Positions 38,179-50,034 of a stretch of DNA of 64,000 bases are shown here, one piece after another (the stretch's first letter is position 1; every line of letters begins with the position of its first letter). The DNA is from Magnolia sinica (taxonomy: Eukaryota > Streptophyta > Magnoliopsida > Magnoliales > Magnoliaceae). The stretch is from contig NC_080585.1 of assembly GCF_029962835.1 (NCBI RefSeq), positions 57,337,443-57,401,442 of the forward strand. Reading direction: 5' to 3'. The translations under genes and the position numbers were made by a program. Below the pieces are notes generated by a model, which saw only the letters and a list, made by a program, of their open reading frames with translations, made no database searches and had not been told where the DNA came from.

Positions 38179-38840
38179 AGTTTGATCCCTCGTATTTATG
38201 CGTGATTTTTCACCAGAGCTTGTTGGACGATTTTATGTCCTTCTTCGATGACATCGGACCTGATTCGATGCCATCGAGGTTTGAATCTCGATGTCATCGA
38301 ATCCAGTTCGATTCCTCAAACTTTTTAGAAGATTTTCCTCGAAATCTCGCTGGACATATTCTTGTTCTTTTTCGATGTCATCAAACCTAGTTTGATGCAT
38401 TGAAGTTTGAATTCTGATGACATCGAGTCTAGTTTGATTCCTTGAAATTTCATAAGGTTTTTCCTTTGGAAGCTCGCTAGGAATTTTCTTGTCCTTTTTC
38501 GATGTCATCGAAACTACTTCGATGTCATTGGAGTTTAAATCTCGATGACATCGAAACTAGTTCGATTTCTTGACCATTTCCACAATATTTTCTGAGAAGC
38601 TTATTGGACAAAACTCTAAGTTCTTCGATGTCATCGAATCACCATCGGTGTTATCAAATACACATGTTCGATGTCATCGAAGGTATGTTCGATGAATCGA
38701 ATTTTTTATCCAAATATATATGTGGTTGTTAAACATATGAGGATCACTTTTCGATGTCATCGAACAGGAGTGTTCAATGTCATTGACCCAAGCTTGATGA
38801 CTTGAAGTGACATGTAGAAAACTTAAAAAATTTACCTATT
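38179..38840 (-). mobile_element. SIRE-like copia LTR, segment 3, with TTCGATGTCATCGAA tandem repeats
   Basis: Four to five units of about 125-130 bp begin near 38240, 38368, 38492 and 38624. Each carries the near-palindrome TTCGATGTCATCGAA, then 'CTAGTTCGAT' and a 'GAAGCTCGCTGGACA' spacer. The same unit is found at 20830-20970, so the LTR was split inside this array. The outer end of the LTR could not be fixed and is probably near 38.8 kb. Confidence 0.6.
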
Positions 38841-40506
38841 TGTACCAAGTTTTCAAGCATTGAATTCCTTTATTGTTCTACGATTTTTTAAGGGAATTAT
38901 ATACCTGGGTGTTTTGGACATGGGATGTGAGGTTTAATTTACCTTTGACGTTCCTGAATCACCCATCCGGTTGAGGCAACAGCTCGTATGCTCTTCATAT
39001 GTGGCTCATTTGACTTACTGACTCAACCGATACACTAATTGACAAATAAGGGCACTTTCACTAATCGTACATAGAGTTATGATTTTTGAAAAAAAGTTGA
39101 TCCTTAAATCAAATTCAAAAGAACTATGTTAGATCCATTAGATTTATCACTAAAGAAATTTAGATCGGAAAGTAAGATACATTTCTTACCTCCAATTGCC
39201 AGGGAAAATGGACTCGACGAAGGAAATGACGAGAGATTTGTTGCGGCAATCACAACACTCAAGAACAAGGATCAAACAATCCAAGCTTTCAATCCCTCCC
39301 TCTCTCTCTTTCTTTCTCTTATTCTTTCTCTCTCTTGTCACAAACCATAGCAAATTCGAATTTGGGGGTGAAGGGCTTTTAGTGAGGTATTTATAGTGCA
39401 AGATGTGGTTTGTTTGGCCCTAAGGGTTAGGTTTTTGGTTAGGTAACCCTATGGGGGTTAGTTTTAACACTTGAGGCCCACTAGGAGGTGTATGGGTTGA
39501 TCTACGTCACAAGATAGTTGTCTGTAGTGGTGATTTACGTATGGTTATGATCGCGCCCACCATTTGGATACGTCGATCAACGGGTATAATTCTAACTCAA
39601 TTCAATGATTACTGATCATCGATCGGGTCACGACTATACGGATATGTATAGGATATTTACGTATATTAGTGTTCTTAATTTGATCGTGATCTAACGGTTT
39701 GAAAGACATAACTTTGACAAAGATTGGACGAGAACATTTAGCTTAAGTTCATAACAATTTTAAGGGCATTCATACGTCCCATGCACTCTCCCTATGAGCC
39801 CAAGTTGAACAATTCGAGGCTTGATCTCGACTCAACATTCGTGATGGACGTCAAGCCTATTAAGACGAATGTCTTTATATAAATTCAGATTTATTTTCGC
39901 ACTAATGAGTGATTTACAGCTTATTTAGTTAATCAAGGCATTTCTGTAATAAGTTAAGTAGCGACATTTCTCATGCATGACGATTATGTTTTGAATTAGT
40001 TAAGTTCGTAATGTGACCTATCTACAATTTGTAAAAATGATGATTTGATCCTAATTTCTTTAAATCATTGATTTGAAGGCCACAATGTAATTGGGTCAAT
40101 TCAATTTATGTGCATAGGACGATCAAGATCTAATCCATCGAGTATCTTAACTTTAGGTAGATCTTCATTAAGTGATGGTTATCTTGATTAATTAGCAGTG
40201 AGTTGTCTAGATTTGAGCCCTTTATGGATAAGATCACAAGGTTAGGCCCATGATTATTTTTTTTATGATCAGCATATTCAATAGCTTCCTAAAGGTAATT
40301 TATTGAACTTATACGATTCGATTTTATCGTTACCAACTTTGTTCGAAGTTTTGTCAAGGTTTTATACTCAAAGATAGGTTTCTCATGTGCAGGGTTTTAG
40401 GAATTCTGAGTGTGGACATGCATGTACATCTATATCTATTTAAAGTTCAAATAGTAATGCATGAGGATTTTTAAAACCCAAGTTGGTGAAAAATCGGGGC
40501 TTTACA
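38841..40506 (-). mobile_element. Probable Ty3/gypsy-like LTR remnant (minus strand)
   Basis: The minus strand starts TGTAAAGCCCCGATTTTTCACC at 40506. It has a TATA box GCACTATAAATACC near 39390-39405, then a GAGAGAAAGAATAAGAG leader and a possible donor site GGAGGTAAG near 39185-39193. This matches the layout of a plant gypsy LTR. The 3' end is not recognised and no duplication was found. Short frames on both strands near 39.1-39.4 kb are not genes. Confidence 0.45.
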
Positions 40507-40700
40507 TGGTAAGAATTGATTTTAATAGAGAGAAATGGTGATGACTGATTTTAAGAGTGTTGATGAGTGACAATGAGGATTTATTTTAAGAGTGCTTATG
40601 AGTAATGGTAAGGATTGATTTAAGAGTGCTAATGAGTGATGGTGATGATTGATTTTAATAGAGGGAAATGATGAGGATAAATTTGTTCTATGAGTGATGG
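40507..40700. repeat. Degenerate GAGTGATGGTGAGGATTGATTTTAA tandem repeats
   Basis: Four or five imperfect units of about 45-55 bp mix 'GATTGATTTTAAGAGTG' and 'ATGAGTGATGGTGA'. Confidence 0.6.
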
Positions 40701-41447
40701 TGAGAAAATGAAATTATGAGTGGCATGAAAGCTTGAAAGGCATGTTCATGAGTAATATATTCCTTTACGGAATTCAGTGTGGTCAAGAAATAGAAATCTG
40801 TCTATCCAACTGGAAATGAGTGAAATATGAGTGATGATTTGATACTAAGTGAATGAAATACTAGCGATGACTTAATGATGAGTGAAAAGGAGTTACTTGA
40901 GTGAGAACTAGAAAATGATTTTTTGGTAAGAAAGTTGGTCTTGGTTTTTGAAATGATAATTTATATTCTAAATCATGAATTATTTCTTTATATTTTCCTA
41001 CAATTTTAATATTGTGAAAACTATTGATTACTTGTATATAGAACCATTTATTGGGCTATTTTTGCTCATAAATTTTATTAATGGAAAAATCACAGACTAA
41101 GGAGCAGGTTGTGATGCTAAGAAGTTGGCCAGATGAATTTGATAACATGGACTATATGTTTTTTATTGACGTAGAATTCATACTAGAGTAGAATTTGAAT
41201 TTGGATATTTTATTATTGTAGTGGAACTTGTTATGTGGGTTTAATACTTAATACATTGATAATAAGTTGGGATGGATGATTGGAAACAATAATGGAAGAT
41301 GCTTTATTTATTTTACATTAATTAAATAATTTTAGTGGTGATGATTATTATATTCTATGGATTGGACGTGGATGTGTAATGATTAGTTATTTTGAAACTT
41401 AACCCCAGTCACAACACTAAACTTAAGGTTATGGTTAGCTTTAATTA

Positions 41448-41450
<3 letters not shown>
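40701..41450. other. No gene seen; AT-rich, possibly LTR-derived
   Basis: AT-rich stretch without a usable frame. Words such as CACAGACTAAGGAGCAGG and CTTGTTATGTGGGTT hint at an old LTR, but no ends are visible. Confidence 0.3.

Positions 41451-41508
<58 letters not shown>
41451..41508. repeat. (GT)n microsatellite, about 29 repeats
   Basis: Uninterrupted GT from 41451 to 41508. Confidence 0.97.
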
Positions 41509-41511
<3 letters not shown>

Positions 41512-41539
41512 ATTACATATTAGGAGATGGTACTATCAG

Positions 41540-42225
41540 GTTAGCCTCATGGGAGCTTCCCTTGAGGTCGAGCTCCGTGAGCCCTATCGTGATCTATGTT
41601 AAACATCAACAGACATCCACACTGTGAATTTCGTGGGTGCCCTCTAAGCTATGAGATATCCTAAAAATCCACAGTATCCATAACTCAAGTGGGCCATACT
41701 ATTTGAAAACATGTGAAATTATGCCTAAAAAATCCAAAACCACTCGGTAGGGCCCACTTGATCTTTTGATACCACTAAAACCTCTCTAAGCTATGAGATA
41801 TCCTAAAAATCAGCCGTATCCAAAACTCAAGTGAGTCATACTATTTGAAAACATGTGAAATTATGCCTAAAAAATCTAAAACCACTCAGTGGGGCCCACC
41901 TGATCTTTTGATACCACTAAAACTTTGTGTGACCCCTCATCTAAGTGGGACACACACCAAGGATGGGCTGGATGTTTGAACCACACTCAGTGGACCCTAT
42001 AAATGTTCATGAGAGTTTCAATGGGTGGATATCTACTCTCAACTATTGTCTGTAGTGTGGCCCACCTAAGTCATTGATTGGCCTGATTTTTAGGCGCATG
42101 GTCCACCACTAAAGGATATATCTGATTAATGGAGTAGATGTCTGACACACATCACGGTGGTGCCCATATATCTCAACCTCATGGAAGTTTCCATAAGGTT
42201 GACCTCATAGAACCTTTTCCCTTGC
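41540..42225. repeat. Foldback element with CTCATGGAAGTTTCC ends
   Basis: The left end (GAGCTTCCCTTGAGGTCGAG .. CGTGATCTATGTTAAACATC) is inversely related to the right end (AGACATCTACTCC-like .. CATCACGGTGG .. CTCAACCTCATGGAAGTTTCC). No protein frame is present. It encloses a tandem duplication at 41641-41924. Confidence 0.55.
41641..41924. repeat. Tandem duplication, two units of 142 bp
   Basis: Units 41641-41782 and 41783-41924 differ at only a few bases. Both run CTCTAAGCTATGAGATATCC .. GATCTTTTGATACCACTAAAAC. Confidence 0.85.
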
Positions 42226-42454
42226 ACCTTTACCATATTAAGGAGTGGACATATGATCTTCTATTGATACTACGTTAGGCTTATACTTTTCAAATGACTC
42301 CTCTTCTAAATTGCCCATTTGCATCTAATCCTTGAAAATGGCTAAGATGACATGCTATGGTGGCCCCTACTTAGATTTATAGTCTTGATCACTTTTGTAG
42401 TCTATGTGATTGGATCAATAGTTTAGATGACTGAACCAGGGTTATAATTCTAAA

Positions 42455-44077
42455 TGTGAGTGCTTTTATGTTTAACACAAATGGATTGTCAAATTTCGTA
42501 AGACTAATGTGCTTCAAGGTCAAATCATAAGTATGGAATCACAACTACTCTACATGCCTAAAGATCATCTCAAGATCGGCTTATGATCAGCTCAAGATTG
42601 ACACATCTTCTCAAGAAGTCATCACCCAATTTCAAGACTACATCAAGTCAAAGTTGAAGACAAGTTGTCTCATATATTTGCTAAAACACAGGTGGTATAA
42701 TCTTAGAAAGACCTTAGGTTAGGATCTTTCAAAAAGTCATTGATTTTAGGTTTTTAATAATGTTTTTCTTTGGAATTCGGCTAGCCTAACTTCTGGTTTG
42801 GCCACCCTAACTTCAAGCCTGGGTAAAATAACAAATTTTGTTAAAAATTCGGCTAGCCTAAGTTTTAGTTTGGTTAGCCTAAGCTTGAAATTTGGCTCGC
42901 CCAAGTGAGTTTGGGTCCAATTCCAGCAATGCAAACTTTTAATTTTTACGAGAATTCGGCCAATTGAATTGTGAAATTCGACCAGCTGAATTTGACCTCG
43001 GGCTAGCCAAATTTTAGATAGATCTTATCCCGCGTGATCAGATAGTCGTTAGAACGAATCCAATGGAATTCGGCCAACTAAAGCCAGTCTTAGGCTAGCC
43101 AAATTTCCATCTTCTTTGGCTATAAATAGAGGCTTTCTCTCATTCTAAAGTACAATGAAAATTCACTATTATCCTTCTGTAAGAAAGAAAGAAGCTCAAG
43201 TCCTCGGCAAGCTAATTGTGATGTATTTATAATTTAATTTTAACTTATTCAATTCCCTTTCTCAAGATCATTTTTAATCTTATTCTAAAATAATAATCTA
43301 TACCCTTCTTTGAAATCTAAGAGAATTGAATTAAGTAACATTTGGATTTTTCATTTCTAAAATCTATAAAACCCTATACTCTTTTTGTTTGATCGAACAC
43401 TGTGTCATCTACATTCAAGAAAGAAGTTCATCTACTACAAGCTTCTACCATATCTTCGAATCTACATTTGAAGATAAATACATTATTTACTTTATTTCAT
43501 TTAGGTTTTTTCTAAGATAGCTAGTGAAAATCTTAGTGGGTTTTTATTTGTGATAGCCCATCAAAATCACAAAAGAGGTTTTTATTTGTGATAGTCCGTC
43601 AAAATCACAAAAGGGGTTTTTATTATGATAGCTCATGAAAATCATAAGGAATTGTATTACGTTGTTAAGGTAAACTTGTGAAAACATTATAGTGAAAGTC
43701 AAAATTACGAGGGTAGTAATTTTGGAAGTGGAGTAGGAGTGGTTGTTTTAAGCACCGAACTATTATAACTCCTTATGCCTTGTGGTAAATGCTTCAATCT
43801 GTTGGTGGTGGATGTCATTTATTTCATTCTTATGGTAAATGTTGTAATCATTTTATATTCTCTTAGTAATTTGAAAGATTGATTTTAAAGACATTCGTAA
43901 AATAAGGTTGTTCTGCCTAATATTTTAGGTGAAGGTTGTCCTACGAATCATTTAGAATCAAGGTTTCAATACTCAGGCAATTGAGATTTTGTATTCTTTA
44001 CATATTCTGCATTTATTTTGATTATTTGGCATTGTCCTATTCACCCCCCTTCAGGACATCTCTAGCTTTCCTTTTCA
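42455..44077 (+). mobile_element. Copia-type (SIRE-like) solo LTR, duplication CTAAA
   Basis: Begins TGTGAGTGC and ends CTTTTCA. CTAAA lies at 42450-42454 and 44078-44082. A TATA box (CTATAAATAG) is at 43131-43140. The hallmark GTCCTATTCACCCCCC lies at 44032-44047, close to the 3' end as in copia LTRs. The U3 part carries repeats of GGCTAGCC (42780, 42850, 43009, 43093 regions). No internal sequence is attached. Length is 1623 bp. Confidence 0.85.
43132..43139 (+). promoter_or_regulatory. TATA box of the copia solo LTR
   Basis: TATAAATA in the context GGCTATAAATAGAGGC, followed by CTTTCTCTCATTC, a standard LTR promoter arrangement. Confidence 0.65.
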
Positions 44078-44164
44078 CTAAAACTAGAGGAGTCAACTCG
44101 AAACTTGGCTAAGTGAATATTCTGAGTTGAGGAGGCCGAAGTGCAAAATCCCAATCTCAACTAA

Positions 44165-45450
44165 GGACCAGTTTGGATACCGTTAAGTTACTTTTTATCT
44201 TATGTTAAGTAATTAAGTTACTTTTTTCACTTAAGTTAGTTTGGTAAGGATTACGGTAAAAGTAACTTGTCTCTAAAAGTTATTTGAATAAGTTATTTGT
44301 TTTAGTTTTTTAACTTATCACTTTTCTACTTCTCTCTCAAGGTCCATGCCAAAGAAAACTCTCTCTCATGGTCCATATCATAGGTGGCCCTAAATGGGGA
44401 ACTATCAACATTGAAGGTGGGGCTCACACAGTGTGGTCAACATAAAAGGTGGGGCCCACATGATGGACGGCCCCATATTAATGTGGGCCCACATATGAAT
44501 GGTCTACATTAATGCTCAACCCATAATGTTTAAAAGCCCACATTCAGAGCAGGCCGGAATAATGGATGACACACTTCAAGGGTGGGGCCTACATGATGAG
44601 TGCTCCACGTTAAAGGTGGGCTCCACATTAGAGTGGACATTAAAGTTGGGTCCTACATGATGGATGGCCCATATTGAGGTGGCCCCACATGATGGACGAT
44701 CCACATCAAAGGTTGGCCTCTATTGATGAATGACCCATAGCATGATGGCCAACCCATATTGAAGCTGGGGCCCACATGATGGACAATTCACATCAAAGGT
44801 GGACTCCACATGATAGGCAATTAATAATGGTGTGCCACAGATGATGGATGATCCACATCAAGGTAGGCACCACATGATGAACGGTTCAAATCAAAGGTCA
44901 AGCCTACTGATGAGTGGCCCATATCCAAGGCAAGCCCTACATGATGGATGGCCCACATTATAGGTGGAGCCCACATGATGGACAGTCCACATCAAAGGCG
45001 TGCTCTACATGATGGGCGATGAATATTGAAGGTGGGCCCCACATGATGGACAATAACATTGATGGTGGGCCCCACCTAATGGATGACCAACATCAAATTA
45101 AGGTGGGCCTATATAATGAATGATGCACATTAAAGGTTAGGCCATAATGATGAATGGTTGGCATCCAAAGTGGGCTCTGCATGATGGACCACCCACATCA
45201 AAGGTGGGTGCCACATAATGAATGATCCAGATCTAAGGTTAGCCCCACATGATGGATAGCGGATGTGAGGGGCATCAAACAGCCTTGAGAGATAATTACT
45301 TATAATGTTAGAAACCAAACATGCTTTTCTATTTTTTTAGTTAATATGTTGTTTGCCAAACATGCTTACTGGTTAAATAAGTAGAAACCAAGATAAGCTA
45401 CGTTTTGCATAAGTCACTTATCCAAAGTAACTCACGATCCAAATGCCCCC
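44165..45450. mobile_element. PIF/Harbinger-like non-autonomous element, duplication TAA
   Basis: Terminal inverted repeats GGACCAGTTTGGATACCGT (left) and, reading the other strand, GGGGGCATTTGGATCGTGA (right) are followed inwards by AGTTACTT. TAA flanks it at 44162-44164 and 45451-45453, the three-base TWA duplication of PIF/Harbinger elements. No transposase frame is present. The interior is filled with tandem watermark words. Confidence 0.75.
44390..45260. repeat. GGTGGGCCCCACATGATGGACGGCCCACATCAAA tandem array
   Basis: Some 20 degenerate units of about 35-50 bp alternate 'GGTGGGCCCCACATGATGGA' with 'GGCCCACATCAAAG'. It fills the Harbinger-like element. Confidence 0.85.
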
Positions 45451-45714
45451 TAAGAGTATTGCATGCTGCATTTCTTTGTCCATTTTAATACTTATTGGAT
45501 TTTAAATGCTATTGTTATCTTAAACGTCACTTGTTGAATTTATTGAATATTGAGCCAATTAAATAAAGACTCATCGAGTCTTTGAATCTACTCAACCGAG
45601 TAGGATATCAAGTCAAGTTAGGTTTTTGGGCTTTTAAACTATAGTTAGGTAGGGTTATTTTGGTCATTTTACCTAAGAGAGGCTGTTTTTATAATAAAAA
45701 AGTATTTTTAGTGG

Positions 45715-45908
45715 ATTCAGATTCATTTTGAATCCAGATCCTCTGCTTGCCACAAGCAGGAAAATCTTGCTTTCCTGCATCATAATTGGTCCATATCATC
45801 ATTGACATTGTCAACACTTCTGCATTAAATGCAGTGGGTGATAATGTGGTCTAATTAGATTTCAACAAGCATAATTTTTCTGCTTATGGCAAGCAGATGA
45901 TCCAGATT
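45715..45908. mobile_element. Small MITE with 12-bp flanking repeats
   Basis: TATTTTTAGTGG occurs at 45703-45714 and 45909-45920. The inner arms pair: CCTCTGCTTGCCACAAGCAG on the left with CTGCTTATGGCAAGCAGATG on the right. The long duplication hints at a Mutator-like element (usually 8-10 bp), but the exact ends are uncertain. Confidence 0.6.
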
Positions 45909-45920
45909 TATTTTTAGTGG

Positions 45921-46602
45921 GATTTATATGAAAGAAAATTCCAAACATAAAAAAAGAGCCATGTCCACGTATAAAGTGTTGCATGTGGACTACATTTAAG
46001 CATGTCACACTTACACCATCTGAACCATGGAAAAGATAGGCCCACCATAAAAGAACGCCTGTCATAAAAATCTAGCCGATTCACTCAATGGACAGGCCAC
46101 CTACCTAGTATGAAGAAAATGGACGGTTTAATCAAAGTTGCTAATAGCTCCCATCATCAGTTGACCTGTAACTAGTAATCTTCATGGTGGGGCCCACCAA
46201 TTTCACTCCTTAGATGTTGAACACAGTTGACACATCGACTCGTGGGCTACCATTGCATGCTAAGTTCATAAATTAAACATACTTTTTCCTCTATTACATA
46301 CAATTAAGAGAAATACTCAAGTGTTGTTATAAGTTCTAGCGGTCGTATTTGCATTGGTACACTTGGACAGTCTTATCTACTAATCTATACCGTTCATTAG
46401 GCCCCCTGCACATTTTATGAGCTACCATTGGAAACACCACATCAATCTTACAAACACTAACCATTTGATCAATGGCCTTAAAAATTGACAATCAAGATCA
46501 TTACACAAAAACAACCCATGAATTGTATGTTGAACATTATGGACAGTTCAGATCGATTGATTTGACTATTCAAGTGACCAATTACAACTAGGAGTATTAC
46601 AA
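45921..46602. other. 3' flank of the P450 gene; no gene seen
   Basis: Downstream side of the minus-strand P450 gene, probably containing its 3' untranslated region. A GGTGGGGCCCACCA palindrome sits near 46187-46200. No coding region is seen. Confidence 0.4.
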
Positions 46603-47028
46603 TCAAACTCTCTTTATAGTAAGATACAATCCATGTTCAGGCTCTACAACCATTCTATATGTAGGTGAATGGCAATATTTTGGAGAGAGGGAGAAAGAGA
46701 ACTTGGACAAGATCAGAGAGAGGAGAACCTTCAATTCCATCATGGCAAAGTTCTGGCCCAGACACGTGCGAGGCCCGAGCCCGAATGGAATGTACACATT
46801 CGGGAGCTTACATGCACCAAAGATTCCACTTGCGAACCTGTTTGGATTAAATACCGAGGCATCCGGGCCCCATATATCGATGTCCTGATGCAATTTTGGT
46901 ATGCATATCCATAGGTTGATGCCCTTAGGAATGTGGATATCGCCGAACTTCATGTCTTGCAAGGCCTCTCTTGCTACAAATGTAGATGGAGGGTAAAGGC
47001 GCAACGTCTCTTGGATCACCATTGTCAA
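46603..47028 (-). CDS. Cytochrome P450 (CYP72 clan, CYP714-like), last exon
   Basis: Encodes the C-terminal 141 residues of a haem-thiolate monooxygenase of the ER membrane. The exon starts at 47028 after a GCAG acceptor, in phase 0 with the upstream exon. Motifs in order: K-helix ETLR (ExxR) about residue 8, FNPNRF (PERF-like) about residue 63, the haem loop [14 protein letters not shown] with its Cys ligand about residue 93, and a C-terminal PEHGLYL. No stop or frameshift is seen. The wording ([23 protein letters not shown]-like, [15 protein letters not shown]) recalls CYP714 enzymes, several of which oxidise gibberellins; the substrate here is inference. The upstream exon lies 10.8 kb away across a transposon-filled intron. 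The opposite-strand frame at 46669-46914 is its shadow. Confidence 0.88.
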   Translation of the reverse strand: MTMVIQETLRLYPPSTFVAREALQDMKFGDIHIPKGINLWICIPKLHQDIDIWGPDASVFNPNRFASGIFGACKLPNVYIPFGLGPRTCLGQNFAMMELKVLLSLILSKFSFSLSPKYCHSPTYRMVVEPEHGLYLTIKRV

Positions 47029-48006
47029 CTGCATATGTATACATGTAGATAAATCAAGGGTTGGGGAGCATGTACAACAATAGTTCTAAAAGCCAATGAC
47101 ATGACTGGAAACTCAGTGAGTTAACTTGACAACATCTCCAACCGAGTCACTAAAAACTGGAAAGCAAGACTCATTAAGTTAGCTCACTGAATGATTGTGC
47201 TTTTATGAAATTGTACTAAGGGAGATTCTATCTTTCATAAATGATATTGTTCTATATCGGCTTATTTGAATTTGGGCAAACTTATGGCACTCCATGGCAT
47301 GATATTAAGCCTTTGGTTACGAACATGTTGTTGACTAGTTATTTCATTCTTTATTTCTCAAACACTTGGATCATAATATGGATAGATTGTGACACATATA
47401 AAAAGAATAAAATTTAATTTAAGAAAGAATTTTTAATTACACATGTGCATATGACAATTTGACAATGTGAATATTGATAGATATACCACATTTTTTAGTA
47501 CTTGAAAATTGATAGTGGCACATATGTACTTATAGAATGCTTAAACTTAGACGGTTGCACACATGGCACATGGAAACATGTTATGCATATGTATGAAAAA
47601 TATGATCCTCATGTGCATTGAAATTAAAAAAAAATGTCAATGATAAGTAGTTCAATCTATAGTACTAGAGTCATGTATCCTTAATTATTTGTCATGCACA
47701 AGGGCGTTCACAAACCATGGAATTATAAGATTGTACATGACTATCAATCAAGATACAACTTTGCCTAAATCTAAATAACTCCATACATTGTGCTATTGTA
47801 CTATAGATAGTAGTCTACTATTTTAGTATATTATGTAACTGTATATACAATCATATTTGTTCTTATTGGCCACTTTTGATTTATTGAAATTGAAGAAGGA
47901 AAGTTTCATTTTACATAGAATTTTAAATTTTCATTGATATTTTTTCTTTTTTCTAATTTTAATGAAATTCATTTTTTTGTTCTTTTGACTTGGAAAAGTA
48001 TTCATG

Positions 48007-48070
48007 TAGTAGACCCCCAATTAGTTTGAATAAGGCTTAGATGATGATGATGATGATGCTGATGATGAAT
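48007..48070 (+). mobile_element. Truncated LINE (RTE-like) 3' tail
   Basis: GTAGACCCCCAATTAGTTTG, then AATAAGGCTTAGATGATGATG and a (GATGAT)n run. This matches the style of plant RTE-type LINE 3' ends (..TTGTTTGGGATTAAGGCTT plus short tandem tail). No coding part remains, so this is a 5'-truncated copy. Confidence 0.45.
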
Positions 48071-48649
48071 GAGTAATCTATCCTGCTCCCTAAAGTTGAT
48101 TGCTCAAATATTTATCCTTTTAAAATTAGGAAAGTAACTTTTAATCATGCAAGAAAAATTATAATTTCCCTAAAAATTATTACCCATTGAGGTTTTAAGG
48201 TTATTTGAGTAATATATAAACAATCCCAATGCCCTCTAAAGGCATTTGAGTAATATCCTAAACCATCCCAATGCCCTCTTTCTCGTTACTAAAAGTTCTC
48301 GTGTTGTGCAATCATGCATGAGTCGATGAACAACTTTAAACTATTTCTTGACTTGTAATTGTTGGATCTAGGGTTCAGTTGATGATCCAAACCACTCATA
48401 ATTGTCAAGTGTTTATGGATCTCTAGGATCCTATTGATCAAAGCATCATCATTCATTGGGTCAGTGGAGGTATATAAACATTACCATTGCGTACACATTT
48501 CAATTTATTAGAATTAGATCGAAATTCAAGTTTTAAAGTTTTTATATTTTTGTATTCCTTGTTTATATTCATTGTGCATGCGTAAGGAAAATGAACAATG
48601 CATTTTACCTTTTATTAAGTTGTATTTCTTAGTAGAGATGATATGATAT

Positions 48650-49380
48650 CTTGAAAGACTGCATGCATAGCCACACTTAGCGAGAGATTTCTATATCATA
48701 CACCTACGCTATTAAGATATAGTCATTGAAGGTGTTGATATTTGTGAACATGCCTGATTCCATTTAAATAAATGTTGTGACAACTACTATGATTCATATT
48801 AATAATCCTAATGGATAGGATTATTCAAGATATTGCATCTGATCCATTAAAGAAATTTGATAAAACTTTGAGCTCATGAAACATGTGTTAGATATAATAA
48901 TCTATTTTATATATGTTAAAGTCATGAGTGACTTAAGTGGAAGACTGTTAACATTAATGGGCCACACATGGCATTTGCCGAGCATTTCCCATTTGCAAAT
49001 GGAATGGATGATTCGAATCACCTAATTAGGGGGTAACAAGTGGGGCCTACAGAGCTTAGGTGCATATAATAACTCTATACACCCATGGAGTACCATAACC
49101 AACTCCCTTTGAGAGACTTAGAATTTGGATGGATTTCTTCCCCTGTGAGGAAGCGTGGAAGCTTAGAAAATGGGAAAAAAGGTTGGTGATAGAGAGCCTC
49201 TTTGCCCTTATAAAAATTATCCTAGAGTCCCTAAATCTCTTTATGACTTGCACTGCAACGTCATCTCTTTACATCATGTATTCAGGAGAGGAAGAAGAGA
49301 AGCTTCGAGTTGAAAGCATTGTTCATCTTCTCTACCAAGATACGACTACCACCATTAATGGCAAAAAATGTAGGTAAGGT
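48650..49380 (+). mobile_element. Probable old copia 3' end and LTR start
   Basis: A purine-rich AAGTGGAAGAC (48935-48945) directly precedes TGTTAACATTAATGG, the arrangement of copia polypurine tract and LTR start. A TATA-like CCTTATAAAAATT stands near 49206. The stretch before it (48650-48935) could be a wrecked RNase H end, but similarity is weak. The LTR's 3' end is not recognised. The frame at 49129-49377 is not convincing as a gene. Confidence 0.4.
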
Positions 49381-49458
49381 TTTTGTTTCTTCTTTCTTCG
49401 TAGTTTGACATATAATGTTCCAAATCAAGATTACATCCTTGCCTCATAGATAGGTATT

Positions 49459-49547
49459 TTGTCCTTTTCTCTTAGGTAAAGGATTTTAAAATCCACCTCA
49501 CCTTTGTCCTTTTTTCTTGGGTAAAGGATTTTAAAATCCACCTCACC
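49459..49547. repeat. Tandem duplication, two units of 44-45 bp
   Basis: TTGTCCTTTT..TTAGGTAAAGG..CCACCTCACC at 49459-49502 is repeated with few changes at 49503-49547. Confidence 0.9.
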
Positions 49548-50034
49548 TTGAAACAGAAGAAGCGGCATATAGATCCCTTAAGTAACATGGATTTCATGCA
49601 CCTTTTTTCTTAATGATCTTTCTTGTTATACATGTATATATGTTTGATGTACTCTAAATCCGAACTTTATAATGAATTGTCTACAATGTGAAAACTATTG
49701 AAGTTCTATATTCTAACTTTAATGGTTAACATTTATCTAAATATTTTATAGGCGGCTTACCTCTTATGGAAACCTACTATGGGGAGAACCATTATTTGAA
49801 CTGTGCATATAAAATATCAGCTTGACAGAAAACTCCAATGGACCACACCAATAGGAGCCATATAAAATTGCTATTAGAATCTTCGAGTTCACGCAGTGTG
49901 GCAAACCTTAGTTTTGGATCAGGATGATAGTATCTTCACTTCATCCCAATGAGTTCAACTAATTAATGGGTTTGATGAAAGATGCACACCATAGTGGCCC
50001 TACACACAAACCTAAGGTATGTGGATTGTACAAT

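Noticed and set aside
39126-39401. Overlapping frames near the CTTTCTCTC tract
   Set aside because: They fall in the leader of an LTR-like remnant and are mainly low-complexity Ser/Leu or Lys/Glu/Arg.
46665-46914. Plus-strand frames opposite the P450 last exon
   Set aside because: Antisense shadows of a well-conserved P450 exon.
49129-49377. 82-codon plus-strand frame
   Set aside because: No recognisable motif. It sits in a probable old LTR inside the P450 intron and has an equally open frame on the other strand.
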